The notes under the pieces were generated by a model that had not been told where the DNA came from, searched no databases, and saw nothing but the letters and a program-made list of their open reading frames with translations. A DNA stretch of 64,000 nt from Anaerolineaceae bacterium (GTDB lineage Bacteria; Chloroflexota; Anaerolineae; Aggregatilineales; Phototrophicaceae): assembly GCA_016124855.1 (NCBI GenBank), contig WGMX01000028.1:62001-126000 (forward strand). The letters are read 5' to 3'. A program made the translations under genes and the position numbers. Below, in pieces: positions 9,913 through 17,801 of this stretch (position 1 is its first letter; every line of letters begins with the position of its first letter).

Positions 9913-10158
9913 ATGATAATGTCTGAGCAATCAAAATCCCACAGCACATCTCCCGAAACTCTGGTCTATGAGATCAGAGTCAGGGGGCATCTAAGCGACC
10001 AATGGCAAAGTTGGTTTGAGGGAATGATTATTGAACTTGAAGCCGATGGCACCTCACGTTTATATGGTTCTCTGGCTGATCAAGTGGCGCTACATGGATT
10101 ATTACGCAAAGTGCGCGACGTAGGACTGCCTCTAATCTCAGTTAACGCCGTTCAGTAG
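9913..10158 (+). CDS. Conserved small protein paired with oxidoreductase (copy B)
   Basis: The protein is 81 residues, with an alternative ATG at 9919. It carries YEIRVRGHL near residue 19 and DQVALHGLLRKVRDVGLP towards the end, shared with the product of 4731-4991. It is soluble-looking, with no signal peptide. It lies 13 bases downstream of the MDR enzyme and is likely co-transcribed. Function is not established. Confidence 0.7.
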   Translation: MIMSEQSKSHSTSPETLVYEIRVRGHLSDQWQSWFEGMIIELEADGTSRLYGSLADQVALHGLLRKVRDVGLPLISVNAVQ

Positions 10159-10320
10159 AGTCGCTATAAAGTGACACAGTCAACCAAGGATCGAGTGACA
10201 GGTGGAAGCCCCACAAAAACTATTGTTCGTAGAAACTCAAAACGGATTTACAGGAAGCGTATACGCCCACATCTAGCAATAGATGGTAACGCTAACATAG
10301 ATTGATGAGGATGAAAAACG

Positions 10321-10767
10321 ATGACGAAGCAAAGATTTTTGACAGTACACTGGAACAACATATTATCAGTGGGGTTAGGAACCCCCACTTTAATTTATAT
10401 TATCTTCGCATTCTCAACGTCATTATGGTTGGAAAGAGAAGGTTTGATCGGTCTAGGAATTTTCGGAGCGCTGTTCTGCATAATCATTGAGCTTCATACA
10501 GCGACGCGGTTCGCGTGGCTTAAGAAAAACTCTGCTAACACTATATCAGTCAGACAGGGGTATGCTCATCCACTTGCTTTAATCAGGTTGGCGTACAATG
10601 CAGTCTTCTGGGTATTCTTGCTTCCGCTTGTCACGACTATTGACTATGGTATCGGATTTGTAGCCTTTACCATTGTCATTTTTGTTCGATTTGCACTGAG
10701 CCTATATACGAACAATGTCGCCGATCTAACTCCAGTACAATTTGACAGGTATCCATTTAGGATTTGA
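10321..10767 (+). CDS. Small integral membrane protein, unknown
   Basis: The protein is 148 residues with about four hydrophobic segments (residues 13-30, 40-58, 90-108 and 112-130). The ATG at 10321 follows a GATGAGGA purine stretch about ten bases upstream. I do not recognise a family. It is on the same strand as the oxidoreductase cassette but 160 bases away, so operon membership is uncertain. Confidence 0.55.
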   Translation: MTKQRFLTVHWNNILSVGLGTPTLIYIIFAFSTSLWLEREGLIGLGIFGALFCIIIELHTATRFAWLKKNSANTISVRQGYAHPLALIRLAYNAVFWVFLLPLVTTIDYGIGFVAFTIVIFVRFALSLYTNNVADLTPVQFDRYPFRI

Positions 10768-10830
10768 TGGAAAACACTATATGAGACCGAACGCGATACC
10801 TCTTCCATACGGAAAGTTTTGACGCTATAG

Positions 10831-11015
10831 ATGTCGCGAAATCTTGGACGGTTATTCGTATTGGCAGGCTTCGGTTATCTCGTGGAAAACGTTGGCACCT
10901 CTTGCTTCGTGCATATGAAACGATACCCACACTGGCAACCATGGTCATTGCCATCGCAGAAATCGCCTTCCCAATCGGGTTATTCATCAAACTTGTGAAC
11001 ACAGATCGCTACTAA
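10831..11015 (+). pseudogene. C-terminal remnant of a DUF4386-type membrane protein, frameshifted
   Basis: Two adjacent frames join into one family-like C-terminus. The first reads RNLGRLFVLAGFGYLVENVGT, then a shift near 10890 leads into LLLRAYETIPTLATMVIAIA and a stop at 11013-11015. The GFGYL segment followed by a TLAxMVIAIAEIAFPxxLFIK membrane segment is typical of DUF4386 proteins. The N-terminal part is missing and a stop precedes the first segment. It is best read as decayed; a sequencing error would not restore the missing N-terminus. Confidence 0.6.
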
Positions 11016-11114
11016 GAACATGTCGTATCCGGTGTCTGAAACCAAATCAATGCACAAACTGTTAATCAGCTTAGCAATAAAGACGCGGTTACATAAAGTC
11101 ACGCAAGAGAAATT

Positions 11115-11582
11115 ATGAATAAAGTACAGACAAACACACGCAAACAGATGTCCCTGACAGATTATGTGCAGTATAGAAATGGAGTCCCATTGGGGGCATC
11201 AAGTTCATTGCGGAGTATGCTCGTTCACTCGCTTGGAGCAGGAACTTTTGCAAAGTTTTGGCAACACTGGAATCCAATCTGGGGTTACGCTTTAGGACGT
11301 TTTGTCTACGAACCGCTTAACCAATTTTTGCCATCAAGTATCTCTCTGATCTTGACATTCATAATTTCAGGTGGGATTCATGATCTTGCAACCATGCTTG
11401 TCCGGAGTGCGCCTGCATTCTTTTTTACACCGTGGTTCTTTTTAATGGGCATTGCTGTTGTTTTCGCGCGATTGCTAAAACTTGATTATTCAAACCAAGC
11501 ATTTCGAGTCCGCGTTGCTATCAATCTAACATTTATTCTTGTTTGCCTGATGATAGCAATAGGTGTGAAACAGCTCTTATAG
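11115..11582 (+). CDS. Short membrane protein resembling the C-terminal part of MBOAT acyltransferases
   Basis: The protein is 155 residues with three or four hydrophobic segments. The pattern FAKFWQHWNPIWG followed by FIISGGIHDLATML resembles the FW-x-x-WN and the conserved SG-x-x-H-D histidine of membrane-bound O-acyltransferases. It is much shorter than full MBOAT enzymes (300 or more residues), so it is either a minimal relative or a truncated gene. AAGAGA precedes the ATG. The acyl-transfer assignment is tentative. Confidence 0.5.
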   Translation: MNKVQTNTRKQMSLTDYVQYRNGVPLGASSSLRSMLVHSLGAGTFAKFWQHWNPIWGYALGRFVYEPLNQFLPSSISLILTFIISGGIHDLATMLVRSAPAFFFTPWFFLMGIAVVFARLLKLDYSNQAFRVRVAINLTFILVCLMIAIGVKQLL

Positions 11583-11966
11583 TGCATCACAGTCTCAGCT
11601 CGAAACCATAACATCAGACAACGCGTACCACACAAAAATTCAATGTCTACGCCGACAAAAAAGGTGAAACCTAATGATAAAGGGCTCACCCTGAACTTAA
11701 TGCTTTTGTTATCTGTCTAGATCATCATCGCGGCGCAAGATAAAACGAAGACAGTCCGATCAGATTTCACTGCCGAAATACATGCACGTACATCGTCAGC
11801 CTAAATCGGACATCAAGGATTGAAAATAAGAGAAATATAATCAGCACTGTGATTATGGCGGGATATTTGTATAAAAGTAGTCCACGTGTCCTCATAGATT
11901 TCGTCAAATTTATACGACAATCCACTAGCTCGACTACCCATTGATCCAGAAGAGGCTACGAAATAA
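11583..11966. other. Gene-poor stretch with possible decayed short ORF
   Basis: No convincing gene. From ATG 11643 a frame reads MSTPTKKVKPNDKGLTLNLM and a hydrophobic stretch, meets a TAG at 11718-11720, and continues open to 11804. It could be a broken small membrane-protein gene, but the evidence is thin. Confidence 0.25.
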
Positions 11967-11992
11967 AAATCCCCTTAAATTTAAGGGGATTT
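11967..11992 (-). terminator. Rho-independent terminator next to tRNA-Asp fragment
   Basis: This is a perfect inverted repeat, AAATCCCCTTAAA with its complement. Read on the minus strand it is followed by TTTTTATTT. It lies eight bases from the tRNA-Asp 3' fragment at 12001-12013, on the side that would be downstream of a tRNA transcribed from the minus strand. It would also end plus-strand transcription from 11115-11582. Confidence 0.7.
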
Positions 11993-12000
11993 ATACCATT

Positions 12001-12013
12001 CGGGAGCGACGGG
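12001..12013. repeat. tRNA-Asp 3'-end fragment (candidate att site, outer copy)
   Basis: CGGGAGCGACGGG is identical to the minus-strand 3' end of the tRNA-Asp gene at 58088-58100 and to 16227-16239, all in the same orientation. The match ends after 13 bases here. With the other two copies this suggests repeated integration at the same tRNA gene. Confidence 0.55.
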
Positions 12014-12136
12014 CGATGGACACTCACTGGGTGTGTAGTTTGGGTGCCTCGGAATGGTATCTATCATTTGATGTTGAAAGAAGTGTTGGTCAAGATCACA
12101 GCCTAATGTGCGTGAGGATTTGTATACTGCTCTGCC

Positions 12137-12799
12137 TCAGTAATCTGAATTGCCCAATCCTGCCTCACGAGCTTTCAGAATCGCCTGTGCCCGATCGACC
12201 ACTTGTAACTTGCTGAAAATATTGGAGACATGGTTGCGAACGGTCTTGAGTGAGACATTGAGATCACGAGCAATTTCTGCGTTGGATTGATGCCCAGCAA
12301 TCAGATTGAGAATCTCACGCTCACGTTCGGTCAATTCAGGGAATGCAAATTGGAGTTGTACGGTTGGTTGGTGGATTTCCCCGAAATAGTTAATCAAGCG
12401 ACGGGCTATCCCCGCTCCAAAAATGGCGTCACCATTGGCAACCGACCGGATTGCTCGCAATAGGTCAGCCTTCATCGTGCCTTTTAGCAGGTATCCACGC
12501 GCGCCTGCGCGAAGTGCTGAAAACACAAAATCATCATCTTCAAACATCGTTAGCACTAGGATTGCAATATGAGGACTCGTGCGCAATATGCGGCGGGTAG
12601 CTTCTATACCATTTAAATCCGCCATCTGGATGTCCATCATAATGACATCGGGCTGCAGCTTTGCCGCATGTATGACAGCCTCGGTTCCTGTTCCTACCTC
12701 GCCAACAATGGTGACATCCTGAGTTGACTCAAGCAAGGCGCGTAATCCGGCACGGAAAGGGAGATGGTCATCTGCAATCAAAATAGTAGTTTTATCCAT
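12137..12799 (-). CDS. NarL/LuxR-type response regulator
   Basis: The protein is 220 residues. It has a receiver domain with acidic pair ADDH (10-13), phospho-acceptor Asp in MMDIQMAD (about residue 56), Thr/Lys positions in LTMFE and LLKG, and a GerE HTH (LTEREREILNLIAGHQS, about 152-205). The ATG at 12799 gives the canonical start MDKTTILIADDH and is preceded by AAAGGA. It starts ten bases after the end of the histidine kinase gene, so the two form a two-component pair. The likely target is the adjacent SnoaL-like gene or the chromosome; an inverted repeat at 16050-16067 is a candidate site. Confidence 0.93.
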   Translation of the reverse strand: MDKTTILIADDHLPFRAGLRALLESTQDVTIVGEVGTGTEAVIHAAKLQPDVIMMDIQMADLNGIEATRRILRTSPHIAILVLTMFEDDDFVFSALRAGARGYLLKGTMKADLLRAIRSVANGDAIFGAGIARRLINYFGEIHQPTVQLQFAFPELTEREREILNLIAGHQSNAEIARDLNVSLKTVRNHVSNIFSKLQVVDRAQAILKAREAGLGNSDY

Positions 12800-12809
12800 G
12801 AGAATTTGT

Positions 12810-14861
12810 CTATCCTTTGGGCAGGGAAACAACAACTTGTGTCCCTGCACCCGGTTGCGATGTGATGAGGCAGGATCCGCCCAGTTCAGCCGCCCGTTCG
12901 TGAATGGAATTTAGCCCAATGCCTGCATGGCGTTTCGAGGGAATTCCAATACCATTATCGCTGATCTTAATATCCATGGCTCCTTCAACGTCTAGACAAA
13001 CTGTGCAGAGTTGCGCTTTAGAGTGACGGGTTACATTAGTCAGCGCTTCTTGAATAATGCGATAAGCTGCGACCTCAACCGCAGCAGGAAGAGGAGGGAG
13101 TGCTTCGGGCGCCTCGACGGTAATGATTAAGTCATTATTGCTGTACTGGGTTGCCTGTTCGCGAATCGCGGATACCAGTCCCAGATCATCCAGCGCGGGT
13201 GGACGTAGTGCGTAAACAATTCGACGAATATCGGCAAGTGTCGTTTGCGTCCCATTGATAATTTCCTCCAATAAGTCTGCGCTTTTATCTGGATTTATGC
13301 TTAGCCATTCTCTTGCAGCCTCCGCCTGTAATGTCAATGTTGCAAGAGCTGGCCCCAATCCATCATGCAGATCACGTCGTAAGCGTCGGCGTTCTTCCTC
13401 ACGGGTGGTGAGAATTTGCTGGCGTGATTTTTGTAAGTCCTTAGTAAGACGCGACGCATAGACCAGATTACTTGCCTGTCGCGCAATATTTTCTAACACC
13501 AGTTGATCGGCTGCGTTCAATATCTCCTTAGTGGAACGCGGCGCGACGAGAAGCATGCCGATAGCCTGAGCGTGATAAATTAATGGGAAGCGCTCTGGTT
13601 TCATCGGACTTGTTCCGAACGAAATCAACTCTGAGTCCTCACTTGCTTCAATTGCGACATAGGGTAATTTCAGAGTTCTAGCTGTTGTCTCCACAAGGTG
13701 ATGTAAGGCGGCTTCAGGTGAAAGTATAATTTCCAGACTTTTTCCGAGTTCGATCATGACTTTGAGTGGTTCGTCACGCTGACCAAAAATCCAGCGATTA
13801 ATGGCGCGCTGAACAATATGACGAAGGGGTTGAAAGAGAACGGCAACTACACCTGCGCCAAACAACGATATTGCGAAGTTGCCCTGAACTTGGATGAAGT
13901 GGCTCAGTGTGCCTACGACGAGGGCATATACGCCGACGAGAACGGTCGTCAGCACAGCATATACCAGTGTACGATTGATAATGATGTCAATATCCCAAAG
14001 GCCATAAAACAGAATCGCAATGGTTACGCCAACTGCAATCGGTAAGTAAAACCCAACCGTCGTGAGGACACCCTCCAAAATGGTGCCAATCTCATTATTC
14101 AAGAAGATAGATAAAACAATAACACTTACCAGTGCGATGGCGGCACCATAAAGCAGCCATTTGGTTTGCTGACGCTGCTCGCTGGTGTAATTGTAGCGAT
14201 AACGGTAGCCTTGAATGCCAATATGAAAGCCAAAGACGAACAGCAACCACAAGCTCGTGGTTGTTTGTGGCCATCCCTCAATATTTACGGGATCCGGCAG
14301 AAGCCATACAGCATAGTTCGCTAGGATAATTGGGATTCCGGCAAGTGCCCATTTAGGATATATTTGCCCATCAGGAAATGTCAGGAAGAATAATGAGAGC
14401 GCTAGGTACATCGGCAAAATTACTAGACCCGGCACCAATTCCACAAGGGGCGGCAAATTTGCGCTTTCCAGTGAGATAATAAAGAAAAAAGAAGGCCCAC
14501 CCGCCGCCAGCGTGATGAGCAAATAGGAAACGAGCAGCCCGTGCCAGTCATGTGAACGGTAGCGCAGAACCAGCAGCCCGGCAAACCAACAAAACACCGA
14601 AAAGACGAGAAAAACAACCAGATTGAAAATGGCAAGACCCGCTAGCGAGATATGGTATTTCGCCAACACTTCCAACGTGGTTTGCTGCGCCCAGTTCGCA
14701 CATTCGGTGTTCGTAGCATCACAAATTGTGGTGAGCATGTTATAAGCAGCCGGGATGCTCACCAGAAATGAGAAAGACAGGATGACAATCAGAATGAACC
14801 AGATTCGTCGCACCCATTTTAGAATCGAGTGGTTATTCGTGTTTTCTGTCGTATCCGTCAT
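12810..14861 (-). CDS. Membrane sensor histidine kinase (HisKA_3/NarX-like)
   Basis: The protein is 683 residues. The N-terminal half holds about eight membrane segments (residues 20-330), followed by a GAF-like region and coiled coil. The HisKA_3 dimerisation box is RRLRRDLHDGLGPALA with the phospho-accepting His near 498. The HATPase_c domain has DNGIGIP near 635 and GIGLNSIHERAAELGG. The start at 14861 (MTDTTENTNN) is chosen because upstream in-frame codons run into the preceding gene's 3' region. It is co-transcribed with the response regulator; the signal is unknown but the membrane region suggests an envelope or lipid cue. Confidence 0.92.
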   Translation of the reverse strand: MTDTTENTNNHSILKWVRRIWFILIVILSFSFLVSIPAAYNMLTTICDATNTECANWAQQTTLEVLAKYHISLAGLAIFNLVVFLVFSVFCWFAGLLVLRYRSHDWHGLLVSYLLITLAAGGPSFFFIISLESANLPPLVELVPGLVILPMYLALSLFFLTFPDGQIYPKWALAGIPIILANYAVWLLPDPVNIEGWPQTTTSLWLLFVFGFHIGIQGYRYRYNYTSEQRQQTKWLLYGAAIALVSVIVLSIFLNNEIGTILEGVLTTVGFYLPIAVGVTIAILFYGLWDIDIIINRTLVYAVLTTVLVGVYALVVGTLSHFIQVQGNFAISLFGAGVVAVLFQPLRHIVQRAINRWIFGQRDEPLKVMIELGKSLEIILSPEAALHHLVETTARTLKLPYVAIEASEDSELISFGTSPMKPERFPLIYHAQAIGMLLVAPRSTKEILNAADQLVLENIARQASNLVYASRLTKDLQKSRQQILTTREEERRRLRRDLHDGLGPALATLTLQAEAAREWLSINPDKSADLLEEIINGTQTTLADIRRIVYALRPPALDDLGLVSAIREQATQYSNNDLIITVEAPEALPPLPAAVEVAAYRIIQEALTNVTRHSKAQLCTVCLDVEGAMDIKISDNGIGIPSKRHAGIGLNSIHERAAELGGSCLITSQPGAGTQVVVSLPKG

Positions 14862-14938
14862 AATTACCCACTTCTCGGAAAGTATCTGAGGGAAGAAGGC
14901 AGCAAGTGTCTTCTTCCCTACTTTACATGATAGTCGCG

Positions 14939-15976
14939 TTATACGCCTATCGATGGGATCACACCCAAACCCTGTAGGATTGGTGAAAGATCGCCTTCTG
15001 ACCAAGTTTCCACGATCTGACCATCCGCATTGTAGCGGTACAATAAACCCATCAACGCGTTCAAAGGTTGATCTGTGTGGGTTAGCGGCTGACCAAAGTT
15101 TATATCTTGGGTGAATGTCCCGTTAATAATGGTGAGAGCTGCCACCCAATCCCCTTCGGCGATGACTTGGTTGACCTGAATGTTGATGTCCGGCATGGCC
15201 TGCTGGAGCATTGCAAAGAATGGTACATTTTCATCTCGCTGTGTCTGGGTGATCGAAAAGGGGAGGCCACCTTGCCAACCGATGAAGGGGTCTGTCATGT
15301 TTGCATTGAAACCGGATAAGCCTGCTGCAAATTGATCGGTGAGAGATGTCGTATTGCGCGTTTCCTTGCCACTGGTGAAAGTTGCGGCCAGTTCATCGGC
15401 GCCCAGAGCCTGATAGCCTGCGGGTGCATTAAGGAGTGTGCCATCCGCATTGTTTCCCTCAGATGGGAATACACCCAGTTGCCCGAACAAGACCGAAGGG
15501 TCGCCCAAAGCCCATACCTCATTGACCAAACCATCCGCATTGAAGTGTAGATAATCCATTTCTGTCCAAGTAACGACTTTGTTGGTTGCCGGGATAGGGT
15601 CCGGGCCAAAGGGAGGGAAGCTTAAGGGTTCAGTGAAGGTACCAATATAGGTTACATGTACCGCGACCCAGTCACCTTGCGCAATGACCACATCCGCATT
15701 TTGTTTCAAATCGGGCATGGCGGCGACAAGCGCGCCATCATAACCTCTGACATCATCGCGGGTGGTTTCGGCTAGAGAAGGTTCACCTTGATTCATCATG
15801 AATGGGTTAGTCAACAGCGTGTAGAATGCTTCCCGATTGCCCCCATTGTACTCGGCGACCGCAGCAAGATATTTTTGCTTGTTCGCTTGGGCAGGATCGT
15901 CTTGAGCGACCACAATGATGCCACTAGCGAGTAATAGGACAACAAGCAACATGATTGAAACAATAGAACGACGCAT
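14939..15976 (-). CDS. Secreted protein with two SnoaL/ester-cyclase-like domains
   Basis: The protein is 345 residues. It has a clear signal peptide (MRRSIVSIMLLVVLLLASG) cut near AQDD, then two repeated SnoaL-type domains (about 35-180 and 195-335). Both show the pattern PD(L/I)-x-Q-x-x-(A/V)-x-x-V-I-A-(Q/E)-GDWVA, typical of SnoaL-like polyketide cyclase relatives. Family members use an NTF2-like fold to bind small molecules; most such extracellular proteins are uncharacterised. AAGGAG lies six bases before the ATG. It is transcribed towards the two-component genes and ends 77 bases before the kinase, possibly in one operon, and could be the ligand-binding partner of the kinase. Confidence 0.8.
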   Translation of the reverse strand: MRRSIVSIMLLVVLLLASGIIVVAQDDPAQANKQKYLAAVAEYNGGNREAFYTLLTNPFMMNQGEPSLAETTRDDVRGYDGALVAAMPDLKQNADVVIAQGDWVAVHVTYIGTFTEPLSFPPFGPDPIPATNKVVTWTEMDYLHFNADGLVNEVWALGDPSVLFGQLGVFPSEGNNADGTLLNAPAGYQALGADELAATFTSGKETRNTTSLTDQFAAGLSGFNANMTDPFIGWQGGLPFSITQTQRDENVPFFAMLQQAMPDINIQVNQVIAEGDWVAALTIINGTFTQDINFGQPLTHTDQPLNALMGLLYRYNADGQIVETWSEGDLSPILQGLGVIPSIGV

Positions 15977-16049
15977 GTGTATCTCCTTTATGATATGACG
16001 TTCCGTTGTTCACAGTATGTATAAAGGCGTCACATTGTCATGGGACTTT

Positions 16050-16067
16050 TTCCCGAAATATCGGGAA
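16050..16067. promoter_or_regulatory. Inverted repeat, candidate operator upstream of SnoaL-like gene
   Basis: TTCCCGA-AATA-TCGGGAA, a perfect 7-bp dyad, with a further TCGGGAA at about 16082. It lies about 75 bases upstream of the start at 15976. It fits the size of sites bound by NarL-type regulators such as the one encoded at 12137-12799; binding is inferred only. Confidence 0.4.
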
Positions 16068-16176
16068 CAGAAAGATAAAGTGTCGGGAATTTGCGTTAGG
16101 GGTAAATATATCGCAAACTAGAGGCTATCCGATTTGGAAATGGAACCCGCGACCCTGTATTATAGGACGAAACCGA

Positions 16177-16210
16177 AAAGAGCTTCTAGGGTAAAATTTA
16201 GAAGCTCTTT
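16177..16210 (-). terminator. Rho-independent terminator next to attL
   Basis: A 12-bp stem (AAAGAGCTTCTA / TAGAAGCTCTTT) with a 10-base loop, followed by TTTTCGGTTT when read on the minus strand. It is 16 bases from the tRNA-Asp fragment at 16227, on the downstream side of the tRNA sense. Confidence 0.65.
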
Positions 16211-16226
16211 ATCCTAATAGTCTTTT

Positions 16227-16244
16227 CGGGAGCGACGGGGTTCG
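16227..16244. repeat. Left attachment site: tRNA-Asp 3'-end copy (attL)
   Basis: This matches tRNA-Asp positions 58088-58105 in 17 of 18 bases (CGGGAGCGACGGG-x-TTCG), same orientation. It marks the far end of an element inserted in the tRNA gene next to the serine recombinase. The genes between the two copies are typical mobile-element cargo. Confidence 0.7.
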
Positions 16245-16400
16245 TTACCTACTGTGTATAAGATTTATCTGCTTCCGCCACTCAAGCGCTGGTGGAAAAC
16301 GCCGCCTATGGTTTAGGCTAACCTACCTCATAGTCGTTTCCGAGCGGGCAAACTACCCGCTCTTTTTATTTAGTGCATTCACTTATCTAGAATTTAGCCA

Positions 16401-16736
16401 TTACTTATCATCTGTCAACATATCGTCAGGGTTTGACACTTTGAACGCCATGATTTCCTGACCTTCATTGCTAACCATTTTAACGATGCGAAATTCTAGC
16501 TTGTCCTCGTACTCGACAGCACGTCCGTAAAGATTCTCGGCATTAGATGGTATATCGTCAGTATTTTCAACGATGTATTGCATTGTGGAGTGACTCATTT
16601 CCCAATGGTGTAAAAGATGACCTTCCCGTGTAAACTCCACGAATCCATTGTAAAGTGCCTTTGTACTAATCCACTTAGGCTTGTGTGAACCGCTCTTGTC
16701 TTCGATATTGCTTAGATTTTGATTGTCATCAGTCAT
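16401..16736 (-). CDS. Hypothetical protein, 111 residues
   Basis: The start MTDDNQNLSNIED at 16736 is supported by GAAGGG about eight bases upstream. The frame is open further upstream to 17051, but that part overlaps the opposite-strand gene and looks non-coding. The sequence is acidic and soluble, with FVEFTREGHLLHHWEMSHST in the middle. I do not recognise a family. It is the first gene inside the left end of the element. Confidence 0.5.
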   Translation of the reverse strand: MTDDNQNLSNIEDKSGSHKPKWISTKALYNGFVEFTREGHLLHHWEMSHSTMQYIVENTDDIPSNAENLYGRAVEYEDKLEFRIVKMVSNEGQEIMAFKVSNPDDMLTDDK

Positions 16737-16945
16737 GAGAGTACCCTTCTCGACGAACACAAACTTTATCTTGCTCTTGTCAATATTTAACTGTTTCCCA
16801 GCATCGGTTGAATATTTGATTCGAACTTGAAGGCTAATATATTTCACCTTACAAGGCAATCGCCATATTGTATGAATAACCGAATGTTTTGGCGAACATT
16901 TTGTTTGTAGGACGGTGAGGTGTCTCGATGTTACGATGAGAACGT

Positions 16946-17404
16946 ATGTCAAAAGAAGGTCTTTCATTCCAATACGATATGTTTTCAGGAGAACTTGTCG
17001 ATTCACGAAGCGACTCCCAGAAAAAGAAAGACAAAGAACGCAGCACTCCACAACAAACTCAGATGTTTAAGACTCCTGAAATGGTGCAGTTTGGCGGCAA
17101 GATCAAATCAGCCTACCGAGATTGGTTAGACCATGCCACTGTTCCCCCGCTTGTGCTAGAGATACTCGATACCCGCACAGCAGAAGAGATCGAACGCGAC
17201 CTCATGCGCGAGGCGGAGAAATTGATGACTCCGATGTTTACTGAAGAACCACCTGCAACTGTTGAAGACCAAGTACCGCTTCAAGAAAATCCGGTATCAC
17301 AGCAACAACCTACAGTAATCTTCGAAGCAAAACAGCATCAGTGCCAACGTGGATTACGTTCGAGACTCCGCACGCAAAGCATTCCAGTTCGCAGACGTTT
17401 CTAG
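16946..17404 (+). CDS. Hypothetical mobile-element protein with probable C-terminal frameshift
   Basis: The annotated frame gives 152 residues starting MSKEGLSFQYDMFSGELVD, charged and soluble. After about residue 128 the composition turns arginine-rich and unnatural. The +1 frame from about 17333 reads NSISANVDYVRDSARKAFQF and ends at 17412-17414, and looks like the true C-terminus. A single inserted A in the AAAA run at 17329-17332 would explain this. It could be a sequencing error, a pseudogene or, less likely, programmed frameshifting. Function unknown. Confidence 0.5.
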   Translation: MSKEGLSFQYDMFSGELVDSRSDSQKKKDKERSTPQQTQMFKTPEMVQFGGKIKSAYRDWLDHATVPPLVLEILDTRTAEEIERDLMREAEKLMTPMFTEEPPATVEDQVPLQENPVSQQQPTVIFEAKQHQCQRGLRSRLRTQSIPVRRRF

Positions 17405-17433
17405 TTCCAAATGACACCTATTCATGTGTTTTT

Positions 17434-17459
17434 GCCTGTAGTTACGTGTAACCATAGGC
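17434..17459. terminator. Hairpin between convergent genes
   Basis: GCCT-x3-GTTAC-GT-GTAAC-x3-AGGC, a two-part stem in the gap between the convergent genes at 16946 and 17505. TTTTT precedes it on the plus strand. It may act as a weak bidirectional terminator. Confidence 0.35.
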
Positions 17460-17504
17460 AGCACATCAAAATCCTTGCCTGAAACGCCAATTTTTGGTAT
17501 AAAG

Positions 17505-17726
17505 TTATGCTCCGACTTCTTTGCTTTCGCTCAGAACGCCGTTGCCCTCAGCTTTAATGAAATACTGGTAGTCTTGAATCGGAATAATGACCGCGATTTG
17601 GAAGTTTCCATGTTCAACAATGAGATGTTCACCTAACACTGAAACCCGTTTTAAGAGTTCGCCAGGATGCCGATTAAGCAATGTCGCTGGAATGACAGTA
17701 GGTTTTCTTACAATGCTTTTTTGCAT
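17505..17726 (-). CDS. Phd/YefM-like antitoxin-type small protein, no toxin adjacent
   Basis: The protein is 73 residues. The pattern IPATLLNRHPGELLKRV then EHLIVEHGNFQIAVIIP resembles the Phd/YefM fold (short N-terminal DNA-binding part, then IVxxxGxPVAVLIP). AAGGAG lies just upstream of the ATG. No RelE or Doc-like toxin is next to it, so it may be an orphan antitoxin or a plain repressor. The 36-bp palindrome just upstream could be its operator. Confidence 0.55.
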   Translation of the reverse strand: MQKSIVRKPTVIPATLLNRHPGELLKRVSVLGEHLIVEHGNFQIAVIIPIQDYQYFIKAEGNGVLSESKEVGA

Positions 17727-17742
17727 GTCTCCTTTCCGAATT

Positions 17743-17778
17743 ACATCAGCGCCAGTCTTGCAAGACTGGCGCTGATGT
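17743..17778. repeat. Perfect 36-bp palindrome
   Basis: Each 18-base half (ACATCAGCGCCAGTCTTG and its exact complement) meets with no spacer at 17760/17761. It lies 24 bases past the stop of the 17802-18323 gene and 17 bases before the start at 17726. No T-run follows on either strand, so it is a poor rho-independent terminator. An operator, cruciform or recombination site is equally possible. Confidence 0.8.
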
Positions 17779-17801
17779 TGTTTACGTTATATTGAGTGAT
17801 T

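Noticed and set aside
16125..16170. A tRNA-like stretch (GGAACCCGCGACC) just before attL that recalls the T-arm of a second tRNA gene.
   Set aside because: No acceptor or anticodon stem can be completed. It may be a decayed relic, but the evidence is too weak to annotate.
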